In this document: positions 8,404-17,454 of the stretch, in pieces | Layout: each line of letters begins with the position of its first letter | How positions within the stretch are numbered: position 1 is the first letter of the stretch | Source: an uncultured delta proteobacterium | Lineage (GTDB): Bacteria > Desulfobacterota > Desulfovibrionia > Desulfovibrionales > Desulfovibrionaceae | Direction of reading: 5' to 3' | Length of the DNA stretch: 64,000 bases | Assembly (NCBI GenBank): GCA_903835685.1 | Contig: CAILNX010000030.1 | Coordinates: forward strand, 1 to 64,000 | Position numbers and translations under genes: made by a program | The notes under the pieces: generated by a model | Seen by the model: the letters and a program-made list of their open reading frames with translations, nothing else | Databases searched by the model: none | What the model was told of the DNA's origin: nothing

Positions 8404-9232
8404 GGCGCTTCCTGAACTCTTCCATAGAAAGTTGCTCCTGGGGGCGGAAGGTAAAGAGCCGCTTGCGCAACTCGCCGAAATCCACCTGATGCCCGTCGAA
8501 CTCGGGTCCGTCCACGCAGGCGAACTTGACCTCGCCGCCCACGGTGCAGCGGCAGGCCCCGCACATGCCGATCCCGTCCACCATGATGGAGTTCAGGCTC
8601 ACGGTGGTCTTGACCCCGAAGGGCCTGGTCACCTTGGCCACGGCCTCCATCATGGGCACCGGTCCCACGGCCACCACCTCGGACACGGTCTTGTCCTCCT
8701 CCAGCCGGACCTTGAGCACGTCGGTGACAAAACCCTTGTGGCCCAGGCTCCCGTCGTCCGTGGCGATGACCAGCTCCGGGCAGAAGCTGCCCAGCTCGTC
8801 GCAGAAGAGGAGCAGGCTCTCGCTGCGCGCGCCGACCATGGCCACCACGTGGTTCCCGGCCCGGTTGTGCCCCTTGGCGATGTGGTGCATGGCCGCGATG
8901 CCCGTGCCCCCGCCCACGCAGATGACCGTGCCCTGCTTGTCGATGTGGGTGGCCTTGCCCAGGGGGCCGCAGACGTCCGGGATCTCGTCGCCCTCGCTCA
9001 AGGTCTCCAGATGGGCCGTGCTCTTGCCCACCACCAGGTACACGATGGTGATGGTCCCGTTGTCCTTGTCCGTGTCCGCGATGGTCAGGGGGATGCGCTC
9101 CCCCTTTTCCCACACCCGGATGATCACGAAATTCCCGGGCCTGGCCTTTTTGGCGATCTGGGGCGCGTCGATGACCAGAAGGCTGGTCTGGCCCGGGATC
9201 AGTTGGCGTTTCTGCAAAATTTTGTAGCCCAT
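8396..9232 (-). CDS. nfnA: Transhydrogenase small subunit, NfnA (ferredoxin-NADP reductase-like)
   Basis: 278 residues, the usual NfnA length. In order: an FAD-binding barrel (RPGNF 31-35, RIPLT 46-50), a nucleotide-binding loop VGGGTGIAAMH (106-116), and a C-terminal [2Fe-2S] site MCGACRCTVGG with C224, C227, C229 and C239 followed by DGPEFDGH. The sequence does not show a start earlier than the ATG at 9232; the apparent upstream extension is just open reading in GC-rich DNA. An AAGGAG lies 13 bp upstream. It is the first gene of the nfnAB operon. Confidence 0.88.
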   Translation of the reverse strand: MGYKILQKRQLIPGQTSLLVIDAPQIAKKARPGNFVIIRVWEKGERIPLTIADTDKDNGTITIVYLVVGKSTAHLETLSEGDEIPDVCGPLGKATHIDKQGTVICVGGGTGIAAMHHIAKGHNRAGNHVVAMVGARSESLLLFCDELGSFCPELVIATDDGSLGHKGFVTDVLKVRLEEDKTVSEVVAVGPVPMMEAVAKVTRPFGVKTTVSLNSIMVDGIGMCGACRCTVGGEVKFACVDGPEFDGHQVDFGELRKRLFTFRPQEQLSMEEFRKRHG

Positions 9233-9622
9233 GGTTTTCTCGCTTCTCCTTGCTGCACGTGACCGGCTTAAAAGGCCTGGCCGGTGGAAGTCTCGCCGAA
9301 GGTTCCCATCGCAAGCTTTGTGCCAGGATCGCCACCCGCCTGACACAAGAAAAATGATACAATATTTCAGGATGTCCCACGGGACCGGCCCACACGCCGG
9401 TCTCCAGCGGTTGTCCTGGAATGGAAAATGTGTGGCGCAAGCGCCCCACTTTCGGGTCAAGAGACCTGTGGCGCGCCCCAGTTTTTGGGTCTGGGTGGGA
9501 CACCTGGGACCCCCTCCCGCAAGCCGGGTCATATTTCTGGTCAAGCCCAGGCTGTGCCCGGGACCGGAGTATCCGCCCCTTCCGGCAGGAATACACGCAA
9601 ATTCCCTGCAAAGGCAAGAATT
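9233..9622. other. Non-coding stretch upstream of nfnA
   Basis: No convincing gene. It holds an imperfect inverted repeat, CTTTGTGCCAGG (9316-9327) and CCTGACACAAG (9339-9349), plus an AT-rich patch at 9349-9371. On the nfnA strand this patch and dyad could form the promoter and an operator or leader hairpin. The rest is GC-rich without features I can name. Confidence 0.4.
9316..9349 (-). promoter_or_regulatory. Inverted repeat in the nfnAB leader or promoter
   Basis: On the minus strand the arms read CTTGTGTCAGG and CCTGGCACAAAG with 11 bases between. The TTGTG/CACAA ends resemble Rex half-sites, but the spacing is much longer than the 18-bp Rex operator, so the regulator is not identified. 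Confidence 0.35.
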
Positions 9623-9647
9623 CCGAGGGCAAAAACCCTTGCCTCGG
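9623..9647. promoter_or_regulatory. Dyad overlapping the -35 of the riboswitch transcript
   Basis: CCGAGGGCAA and TTGCCTCGG pair with one bulged base across a short loop. The right arm contains the TTGCCT -35 at 9639-9644. It could be an operator or a small hairpin. Confidence 0.35.
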
Positions 9648-9667
9648 CCGGGAAGCCGTATTATATA
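9639..9667 (+). promoter_or_regulatory. Sigma-70-like promoter of the riboswitch-gene transcript
   Basis: TTGCCT (9639-9644), a 17-bp spacer and TATATA (9662-9667). The predicted start near 9674 leaves a leader of about 200 nt before the ATG at 9876, which is where the aptamer-like sequence lies. Confidence 0.6.
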
Positions 9668-9704
9668 GGAGGTGCTTTTCGACGAGTGGGCCGCCCCCAT
9701 GGGT

Positions 9705-9805
9705 TGCATGGTCGGCCAACTTCCACGGACGGAAGCCATAAGCCACGGGTCCTTCGGGATGAGGCGCGATTCGGAAGACGGATCGCGAGGACAGCCGGGT
9801 CGCCA
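9705..9805 (+). ncRNA. Candidate cyclic-dinucleotide (GEMM-I, c-di-GMP-I type) riboswitch
   Basis: Key elements line up with the GEMM-I consensus: GGCCAAC then a TTCC/GGAA stem (9721-9724 with 9731-9734), then GCCATAAGCCACGGGTCC (9735-9752), a variable hairpin with CGCGAT/ATCGCG arms, and GGACAGCCGGGTCGCC (9789-9804). GTCC at 9749-9752 pairs with GGAC at 9789-9792. The consensus has GGCAAACC, GCAAAGCC and GGGUUGCC at these places, so several conserved A/U positions differ here; ligand class (c-di-GMP or cGAMP) cannot be set by eye. The position, between a promoter and a terminator-like hairpin, supports a riboswitch. Confidence 0.6.
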
Positions 9806-9826
9806 GACAGGTGCGCCCGGTTTTTT
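9795..9826 (+). terminator. Terminator overlapping the 3' end of the aptamer
   Basis: CCGGG and CGC (from 9796) pair with GCG and CCCGG (to 9820), followed by TTTTTT. The left arm is also the last conserved aptamer strand (AGCCGGGTCGCC), so folding of the aptamer and of the terminator would compete. This is the layout of a transcriptional on-switch. Confidence 0.6.
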
Positions 9827-9875
9827 GTTGCCGGGCGAAAAGGGCGAAACATCCGAGGAAGGGTCGAGGAAGGTC

Positions 9876-10367
9876 ATGAAGGTCCAAGCGGCCGCGTACC
9901 AGCGCCAGGCCACTGCCGCCACCGACGAAGCCCGATCACGGGCCGGATCGGCCGCGTCCACGGGCTCGTCCACGCCCTTTTCCACGGCAGGCACCGCCTC
10001 GGCCGCACCCTCGGCCAAGATCACCACCACGTCCTTCGGCTTCTCCCTGGGCAAGTTCGGCCTGCGCTTCACCCAGGACGAGGTCAGCTTAAGCCCGGAC
10101 CCGGCCTCCCAATCAGCCGCCGACCGCCTCTCCCGCTTCCGGGCCACCCAGCGCGCCCAGTCCTTTGCCTCGGACCTGGAGGTCCAGACCGAGTACCAGA
10201 CCCTACACGAGCCCCAGGCCGCCAGCGCGTCCGACAGCACGAACGCCAGCGCCCAAGCCGCCGAACCCCTGACCGCCACTCAGCGGAGATACGGGCTGGC
10301 GGCCTATGCCAAGGCTGTCAGCGGGGAGGAGGAAGGGAGCATGGGGTGGGGGTTGGGGGTGGTGTAG
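9876..10367 (+). CDS. Orphan protein of unknown function, downstream of the riboswitch candidate
   Basis: 163 residues starting MKVQAAAYQRQATAA, with an AGGAAGG ribosome site at 9866-9872. The sequence is rich in Ala, Ser and Thr, lacks Cys, and has no signal peptide or membrane segment. The middle (SFGFSLGKFGLRFTQDEVSL) is the only part that looks folded. No family was recognised. It is the only gene served by the leader at 9674-9875. Its last 64 bases overlap a small ORF on the other strand. Codon use is that of the host. Confidence 0.6.
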   Translation: MKVQAAAYQRQATAATDEARSRAGSAASTGSSTPFSTAGTASAAPSAKITTTSFGFSLGKFGLRFTQDEVSLSPDPASQSAADRLSRFRATQRAQSFASDLEVQTEYQTLHEPQAASASDSTNASAQAAEPLTATQRRYGLAAYAKAVSGEEEGSMGWGLGVV

Positions 10368-10447
10368 AGGGGGCTGTCTTCCAGGTCGTAATGATGCCCG
10401 CATTTGGGGCAGGCCTCAGCATTGTAGACCTTGTCGTAGTTGCTCAT
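10304..10447 (-). CDS. Tiny zinc-ribbon-like ORF coupled to the beta-propeller gene
   Basis: 47 residues, MSNYDKVYNAEACPKCGHHY then DLEDSPLY and a Pro-rich tail. CPKCGHH looks like half of a zinc knuckle; only one CxxC is present, so metal binding would need the His pair or a dimer. Its ATG overlaps the stop of the upstream gene (ATGA at 10444-10447), and GAGGG precedes it, which suggests translational coupling. The last 64 bases are antisense to the end of the orphan gene on the + strand, which makes the tail suspect. Confidence 0.4.
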   Translation of the reverse strand: MSNYDKVYNAEACPKCGHHYDLEDSPLYTTPNPHPMLPSSSPLTALA

Positions 10448-12240
10448 CGCGTCCCTCGGGCCGTCATCCTGCGGCCTTGCCTTACCCTCCACAAAACCGG
10501 CAGGCCCGCCACCAGCCCCCATTCCCACCCGAACCCGGCTTCCGGGTTCAGCATGCAGCCGCTTAAAGAGGAAGAGCCTGAACCGCCAAGGCCCAGAATC
10601 ACGGGGTCGCGCAGGGAGCCCAGGGTGCGGTCCTCGTCGTAGTCGCCGTTGTCCTTGATGCAGAAATTTATGTAGTAGTTGGTGCCCTTGGTCAGCGACG
10701 TGCTGGCCGGGATGTAGGTATTGTTGGCGTAGGTGATCCACCAGGCCCCGTCCGTGGCGGTGTCCGCCGAGGTGGCGTAGGCCTTGTAGGGGCGGGATGT
10801 CCCGTTGGTGTTGAAGAGCTTGTACAGGGCGAAGCCCGAGGCCGTGCCGTTCAAGGCCGTGGAGTTGAACCGGAACACGGCGTTGGCCCCGTTCACGTTG
10901 ATGGTGGCGTTGAAGGTGAGCTTGGTGGTGAGAGGGGAAACCCCGCCCAGCTTGTAGGAGACGGCCAGGCTGGCGGAAGACTCGGTGCTGGTGGCCACGT
11001 TGGTCATGCTGACGGAGACGCCAGTGGGTTGGGTGGGGGAGGGAGTGACTTTGGTCACTCGGCCGGTGTTTTTGGAGTTGTAGCGAAATTTTGGCCAGGG
11101 GCTGTTGGCTAGGCCGGAGGAACTGCTGTAGAGGGCATGAAGTTTATTGTCCTTCGCTGCAATGTAGATTGTTCCATCAGCGTCTATAGCAGGCGCTGCT
11201 TGAATTATCCCTCCCATGGCTGCCGTAACCCATTTTTGAGAACCATCAGATGGATTGAATGCATAAAATTTTTTGTCCTCCGACCCCATATACAATATTC
11301 CATCGGAACCTATCGCCGGTGAACGCATAATACCGCCAACAGCTAGACTTGTCCATTTTATTGCCCCATCCGTGGGATTGAAGGCATATAGTTTCTTGTC
11401 CAATGTAGGAACGTATATGGTGCCATCTGTACATATAACGGGATGTTCTTCAATACCACCCCCTGTTGCCGCTGTGACCCACTTTTGTGACCCATCTGAT
11501 GGGTTAAGGGCATATAGTTTTTTATCGCCTGACCCGGCGTAGACAGTCCCGTCAGCTCCAATAGCTGGAGAAGAATAAACACTCCCTCCCGTAGTGAAGG
11601 CCCACTTCCGTGATCCGTCGCTTGGATTTATAGCGTAAATCTTATTGTCCATTGATCCGATGTAGATAGTCCCGTCATCCCCAATAGTCGGGGAAGAACT
11701 AATTAAACTCCCAGTAGTGAAGGCCCACTTCTGTGACCCATCGGAAGGCTTTAAAGCGTATAGCTTGTTGTCGTAGCAGCCGATATAAATCGTACCATCT
11801 GTACCAATTGCCGGTGATGAAAAAAAATTGTTGCTGAATGCAGCTGTCTGCCATTTTATAGAGCCATCTGACGGATTAAAAGCATATACCTTGTTCACAA
11901 AAAGGCTTGTCGCTACATATATTGTTCCATCTGCTCCAATTGCCGGAGAGACGTCAATTTGGTCGCCAGTAGCTCCTGCCCACTTTTGGGAGCCATCTGA
12001 TGGATTTAGGGCGTAAAGCTTCCCGTCTTCAGCACCGACATAGATAGTCCCATCTGTTCCAATCGCTGGAGTGGAAATATTAATATTGGGCACCGTAGCA
12101 ACCCATTTCTGATCCCCAGGCGCAGCCTGGGCAGCAGAGGGCAGGGACAAGACGAAGGAAAACAGAGCAAAAAAACCGAGAAATATTTGGAATCTTAGCG
12201 TGTTACTTGCATTGCCTGCGGGGGGAGGGGGGGGAGACAT
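10444..12240 (-). CDS. Secreted PQQ-like beta-propeller protein with a CTERM-like tail
   Basis: 598 residues from the ATG at 12240 (GAGG just upstream). The signal region is FQIFLGFFALFSFVLSLPSA, cleaved near AQA. About residues 45-380 hold nine or so repeats of the form DGTIYVG...KLYALNPSDGSQKW, the PQQ-enzyme-type beta-propeller blade; no dehydrogenase active site was seen, so a binding or scaffold role is likelier. Next comes a beta-rich domain, and the end is SLSGCMLNPEAGFGWEWGLV, a hydrophobic stretch and RVRQGRR, a tripartite tail like CTERM sorting signals. The blades (about 11130-12200) are much more AT-rich than both the C-terminal part and the neighbouring genes. Confidence 0.8.
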   Translation of the reverse strand: MSPPPPPAGNASNTLRFQIFLGFFALFSFVLSLPSAAQAAPGDQKWVATVPNINISTPAIGTDGTIYVGAEDGKLYALNPSDGSQKWAGATGDQIDVSPAIGADGTIYVATSLFVNKVYAFNPSDGSIKWQTAAFSNNFFSSPAIGTDGTIYIGCYDNKLYALKPSDGSQKWAFTTGSLISSSPTIGDDGTIYIGSMDNKIYAINPSDGSRKWAFTTGGSVYSSPAIGADGTVYAGSGDKKLYALNPSDGSQKWVTAATGGGIEEHPVICTDGTIYVPTLDKKLYAFNPTDGAIKWTSLAVGGIMRSPAIGSDGILYMGSEDKKFYAFNPSDGSQKWVTAAMGGIIQAAPAIDADGTIYIAAKDNKLHALYSSSSGLANSPWPKFRYNSKNTGRVTKVTPSPTQPTGVSVSMTNVATSTESSASLAVSYKLGGVSPLTTKLTFNATINVNGANAVFRFNSTALNGTASGFALYKLFNTNGTSRPYKAYATSADTATDGAWWITYANNTYIPASTSLTKGTNYYINFCIKDNGDYDEDRTLGSLRDPVILGLGGSGSSSLSGCMLNPEAGFGWEWGLVAGLPVLWRVRQGRRMTARGTR

Positions 12241-12444
12241 GGACCTCACGGGGAACTCCGAGAATGGTGGGGGCACAAGGGTTGCAGGAATCGGCCCACG
12301 CGCTGCCGCTTGAACCGATTCAGCCAAAGTATCGCGTTGTTCGTATGTCAAGACGAGTAAAGGATCAAGGGCCGACCCCGTACAAAAGGAAAAATATCGA
12401 CTTGTTGGACAAAACAGACCGCCCGGCAAAGTCTCGGACGCCTC

Positions 12445-12473
12445 TTGACTCCTGTCGAAATGGTAGCTACTTT
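12445..12473 (+). promoter_or_regulatory. Promoter of the toxin-antitoxin operon
   Basis: TTGACT (12445-12450), a 17-bp spacer and TACTTT (12468-12473). The -10 lies inside the palindromic operator. Confidence 0.65.
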
Positions 12474-12481
12474 GTAGCTAC
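12463..12481. promoter_or_regulatory. Antitoxin operator
   Basis: GTAGCTAC-TTT-GTAGCTAC: each 8-mer is itself palindromic and the two form a perfect 19-bp dyad over the -10. It ends 15 bp before the antitoxin ATG. This is the usual place for autorepression by an antitoxin or antitoxin-toxin complex. Confidence 0.75.
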
Positions 12482-12496
12482 GAGGAGACACCCCGT

Positions 12497-12772
12497 ATGG
12501 AATCCACGGTCATTCGTTCCCGTATTGATCCGGCGCTGAAGGCTGAGGCGGCCAGGCTATTCAAGAGCATGGGCCTGTCCATGAGCGACGCCATCCGCCT
12601 CTTTCTGAACCAATCCGTGGCCCGCAACGGCCTCCCCTTTGAGGTCAAGGCCCCCAACGAGGAGACGATCCGCGCCCTGGAGGCCGCTGTGAAGGGGGAA
12701 GGATTGAAGTCTTTCCCTTCGGTCGATGCGATGTGGGAGGACCTCAATTCAGTTGATGCGGACGATGAATGA
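12497..12772 (+). CDS. RelB/DinJ-family antitoxin
   Basis: 91 residues. The N-terminus (ESTVIRSRIDPALKAEAARL then FKSMGLSMSDAIRLFLNQSV) is the ribbon-helix-helix DNA-binding fold of the RelB/DinJ family. The C-terminal part (EETIRALEAAVKGEGLKSFP...) is the usual toxin-binding tail. The start is supported by GAGGAG at 12482-12487. The toxin ATG overlaps its stop as ATGA at 12769-12772, so both are made in a set ratio. It most likely neutralises the toxin and represses the promoter through the 19-bp operator. Confidence 0.88.
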   Translation: MESTVIRSRIDPALKAEAARLFKSMGLSMSDAIRLFLNQSVARNGLPFEVKAPNEETIRALEAAVKGEGLKSFPSVDAMWEDLNSVDADDE

Positions 12773-13047
12773 GACGGGTCCTGGTTTCCGCGAAGGCGTT
12801 CCGCAAGGACTTCAAACGGCTGGCGCGTTCAGGCCGATATGACCTGGAACAGTTGCGGGCCGTCATCGAGACCTTGGTGACGGATCAGCCCTTGGCCCTG
12901 CCGCATACGGATCATGCCTTGGCTGGCAACTGGATCGGGTTCAGGGAGTGCCATATCCGCCCGGATTGGCTCCTGATCTACCGGCTGGAGCCCGAGCGGC
13001 TGATCCTGGTACGAACCGGGACTCATGCGGAGCTGTTCAGCAAATAG
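12769..13047 (+). CDS. YafQ/RelE-family mRNA interferase toxin
   Basis: 92 residues, the usual size of YafQ-type toxins. It begins with the family pattern SAKAFRKDFKRLARSGRYDLEQL and ends with WIGFRECHIRPDWLLIYRLE, RLILVRTGTHAELF; the HIRPDWLLIY segment with its C-terminal His is the catalytic region of YafQ. It would cleave mRNA at the ribosome. It converges with rimO, 28 bp away. The pair is intact and appears functional. Confidence 0.88.
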   Translation: MRRVLVSAKAFRKDFKRLARSGRYDLEQLRAVIETLVTDQPLALPHTDHALAGNWIGFRECHIRPDWLLIYRLEPERLILVRTGTHAELFSK

Positions 13048-13075
13048 TTTGCGACCCCTGCCTCGGCCTCTTCCC

Positions 13076-14434
13076 TCACACCAACGCCACCAAATCATAC
13101 GTCTTCGCCTCTTCAATATCCGCCATAACCATCTGCCCCGGCGAAATGCTCTCCCCGCTCACGTAGGTCACGCCGTCCACTTCCGGGGCCTGGAACCAGG
13201 TTCGGCCGGTGTACAGGCTGGGCCATTCCGGGTGCTGGGCCTGGACCAGGACTTCCAGGCTTTTCCCTACGTACCCTTCCATGATCTCGGCGCTGATCTC
13301 GGCCTGCAGGGCCATGACCTCGTCCCGGCGCTTGCGCTTGGTGCGCTCGCCCACCTGTTTGGGGAGTTTGGCCGCAGGCGTGCCGTCCTCGGGATGATAG
13401 GTGAACACGCCCAGGTGATGGAATTTCGCTGCCTCCACGAAATCGAGCAGATGCCGGAACATGGCCGGGGTCTCGCCCGGGTAGCCCACGATGAGGCTGG
13501 TGCGGATGGCCGCCTCGGGCAGGTGCTCACGGATGGCCTCCAGGACCTTGGCCGGGTCCTGGGCAAAGGGACGGCCCATGGCTTTTAATACCTCGGGATG
13601 GGAATGCTGGAGGGGCACGTCGAAATAGGGCAGGAGCGGCCGCCCGGCCGTGGCCATGAATTTCAGGACCGCCTGAGTGAGCCCGGCCGGATAGAGATAC
13701 ATGGGCCGGAGCCAGCGCAGGCCTTTCAAGGGCAGCAGGCGTTCCATGAGGCGCACGAACCCGTCCTTGATCCCCAAATCCTGGCCATAGGCGGTGAGGT
13801 CCTGGCCCACCAGGACCAGCTCGGACACGCCCTGATCCAGCAGGTCCCGGGCCTCGACCGCCAGATCGTCCAGGTCGCGGCTCTTGTGCGGGCCGCGAAT
13901 GGAGGGGATGGTGCAGAACCGACAGCGCCGGGAGCAGCCCTCGCTGACCTTCACATAGGCGAAACCCGGGCCAGTGGACAGCCTGCGCCGGGGCAGGGGA
14001 AGATTTTCAGAGGCAGCGGGTTTGGCCCCCGCGCCCTTGGGCTTGTCAACCAGGCCCAAGGCCCGGGCCGCCAGCCCGGCCCACTCGGCCACCTGGGTGG
14101 TGTCCAGCCACAGGTCCACCTCGGGAATCTCGGCGGCCAGCTCCCGCTTGCCGTAGCGGCTGACCAGGCATCCGGCCACGGCCAGGAGCGGCTTGGGCTC
14201 CAGGTCCCGCAGAGCGGCGGCCGCGCCCAGGATGACGGACACGGCCTCCTCCACCGCGGGCTGGATGAACCCGCAGGTGTTCACCAGGACCACGTCCGCC
14301 TCTTCGGGCGAATCGGCCGGGCACATGTTCGGCAGCAGGCCCTGGCCAAAGGCCCCGAGCAGGCGCTCGGTATCCACCAGGTTCTTGGGGCAGCCCAGGC
14401 TCACGGTATGCACACGCAAAGGTTGGGTCTTCAT
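13076..14434 (-). CDS. rimO: Ribosomal protein S12 methylthiotransferase RimO
   Basis: 452 residues. The UPF0004 N-terminal domain starts VSLGCPKNLVDTE, with further Cys in NTCGF and AGCLV that bind the second iron-sulfur cluster. The radical-SAM motif is CSRRCRFCTIPS, and the C-terminus is a TRAM domain. These are the markers of RimO, which adds a methylthio group to Asp89 of S12; the full-length architecture and the SLGCPKN opening separate it from MiaB. It is transcribed alone and converges on the toxin-antitoxin pair. The start at 14434 has GGGAG upstream. Confidence 0.92.
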   Translation of the reverse strand: MKTQPLRVHTVSLGCPKNLVDTERLLGAFGQGLLPNMCPADSPEEADVVLVNTCGFIQPAVEEAVSVILGAAAALRDLEPKPLLAVAGCLVSRYGKRELAAEIPEVDLWLDTTQVAEWAGLAARALGLVDKPKGAGAKPAASENLPLPRRRLSTGPGFAYVKVSEGCSRRCRFCTIPSIRGPHKSRDLDDLAVEARDLLDQGVSELVLVGQDLTAYGQDLGIKDGFVRLMERLLPLKGLRWLRPMYLYPAGLTQAVLKFMATAGRPLLPYFDVPLQHSHPEVLKAMGRPFAQDPAKVLEAIREHLPEAAIRTSLIVGYPGETPAMFRHLLDFVEAAKFHHLGVFTYHPEDGTPAAKLPKQVGERTKRKRRDEVMALQAEISAEIMEGYVGKSLEVLVQAQHPEWPSLYTGRTWFQAPEVDGVTYVSGESISPGQMVMADIEEAKTYDLVALV

Positions 14435-14551
14435 CTCCCTATCCTAGCGGGATTTCCCGGGCCTGAAAAGCCCGGCCTTGCCTTGGCCTCCGGGGTTGGA
14501 TAGGAGGGGCCGAGGCATTTCGCCCCCATCCGCCAACGTGAAGGACCCCCC

Positions 14552-15169
14552 ATGAACGCCATTGTCCTGGCCACCCGCAACCAGGGAAAGATCCGGGAGC
14601 TGCGCATGCTCCTGGCCGACTACGACCTGGAAGTCAAAGACCTCTCGGCCTTTCCCCATATCGGCGAGATCGAGGAGACCGGCGCGACCTTTGCCGAGAA
14701 CGCCCTGATCAAGGCCCGGGCCGTGAGCCAGGCCACGGGGCTCACGGCCGTGGCCGACGACTCGGGCCTGGAGGTGGATTTCCTGAGCGGCGCGCCGGGC
14801 GTGTACTCGGCCCGGTTCTCCGGACTCGAGGCCACGGACGCCACCAACAACGCCCTGCTCCTGGAGCGGCTGGCCAATGTGCCCGAGGGCAAACGCGGCT
14901 GCCGCTTCGTCTCGGCCATTGCGGCCGTGGCCCCTTCGGGCCGGATCATCGAGGCCCGGGGGACCTGGGAGGGCCGGGTGCTCTTCGCGCCCCGGGGAAC
15001 CGGCGGCTTCGGCTACGACCCCCTGTTTTTCGATGTGGCGGCCGGGATGACCGCCGCCGAACTCCCGGCCGAGGCCAAGAATGTCCGCTCCCACCGGGGC
15101 CACGGCCTGCGCGCCCTGCTGGAGAAATGGCCCGCGTTCTGGGCCGCCGTGCTGGCCGAGCGCCCCTGA
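14552..15169 (+). CDS. rdgB: XTP/dITP pyrophosphatase (Ham1/RdgB)
   Basis: 205 residues. It opens with the Ham1 signature IVLATRNQGKIRELR, followed by TFAENALIKARAVS, VADDSGLEVDFL and GAPGVYSARFSG, and then GTGGFGYDPLF near the C-terminus, all conserved nucleotide- and metal-binding segments. It hydrolyses ITP, dITP and XTP so that they are not built into DNA or RNA. It lies 117 bp from the divergent rimO and 94 bp before glmS, which it may share a message with. Confidence 0.92.
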   Translation: MNAIVLATRNQGKIRELRMLLADYDLEVKDLSAFPHIGEIEETGATFAENALIKARAVSQATGLTAVADDSGLEVDFLSGAPGVYSARFSGLEATDATNNALLLERLANVPEGKRGCRFVSAIAAVAPSGRIIEARGTWEGRVLFAPRGTGGFGYDPLFFDVAAGMTAAELPAEAKNVRSHRGHGLRALLEKWPAFWAAVLAERP

Positions 15170-15263
15170 CCCGGCTTTGACGCCGCTGGCCGGGCGGGAT
15201 AAGAGGGCCTTTGCATTCAACGCCAAATCGGGGGTGCCTACCCCCTTTCCCCCAGGAGTCCCC

Positions 15264-17087
<1,824 letters not shown>

Positions 17088-17305
17088 GGGATTTCGGCCA
17101 GGGGGCCAAAAAACCCGTACCTCGCTGAAATGTCTTCAGTTGGAAACGGTGTGCCCGGGTGAAAGCCACCCGCGAGCCCAGCCACGTGGTGAAAGCCCCC
17201 CCGGGGCCTGCCTCTCATACCCCCCTGCTCCCCATCTGGACATGCCCATTGCGGGCCTCAACCAACGCGCCGCCGCATTGCGCCCAGGTATTTTTGCCCC
17301 TCCCC
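17088..17305. other. Non-coding stretch between glmS and the adhesin promoter
   Basis: No gene. A perfect hairpin CGGGTG-AAAGC-CACCCG lies at 17156-17172, and GGTGAAAGCC occurs twice (17158-17167 and 17188-17197). The segment starting GTGTGCCCGGGTGAAAGCC looks like a structured RNA, perhaps a group II intron 5' fragment or a riboswitch-like leader, but I could not classify it. The rest is pyrimidine-rich and featureless. Confidence 0.35.
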
Positions 17306-17335
17306 TTGACGCACCCCGAAGGTCGTACTTATATT
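17306..17335 (+). promoter_or_regulatory. Sigma-70-like promoter of the giant adhesin gene
   Basis: TTGACG (17306-17311), then TTATAT (17329-17334, spacer 17) or TATATT (17330-17335, spacer 18). The leader to the ATG at 17455 would be about 110 nt. Confidence 0.7.
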
Positions 17336-17340
17336 AATGA

Positions 17341-17355
17341 TGAAAATGGATTTCA
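17341..17355. promoter_or_regulatory. Possible Fur-type operator at the adhesin transcription start
   Basis: TGAAAATGGATTTCA matches 11 of 14 fixed positions of the 7-1-7 Fur core TGATAATNATTATCA and sits at the expected transcript start. It is also AT-rich against a GC-rich background. The match is by eye only, and other regulators with similar dyads are possible. Confidence 0.35.
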
Positions 17356-17454
17356 TTACCATTAAGTATACCCCGCTGGTTGGGTTCCCCTCTCGCCGCT
17401 CCCCAGTTCTCCCAGTCCCAGCCAGTTGCGCTTCTCCTCAAAGGAAAGTGTACC

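Noticed and set aside
6964-9232. Glutamate synthase assignment for the GltA-like gene
   Set aside because: The adjacent FNR-like subunit with a C-terminal [2Fe-2S] site and absence of a GOGAT large chain fit NfnAB.
8396-10279. Extension of nfnA to a 627-residue protein
   Set aside because: Residues before MGYKILQKRQ have no family match, and the normal NfnA length is reached from the ATG at 9232.
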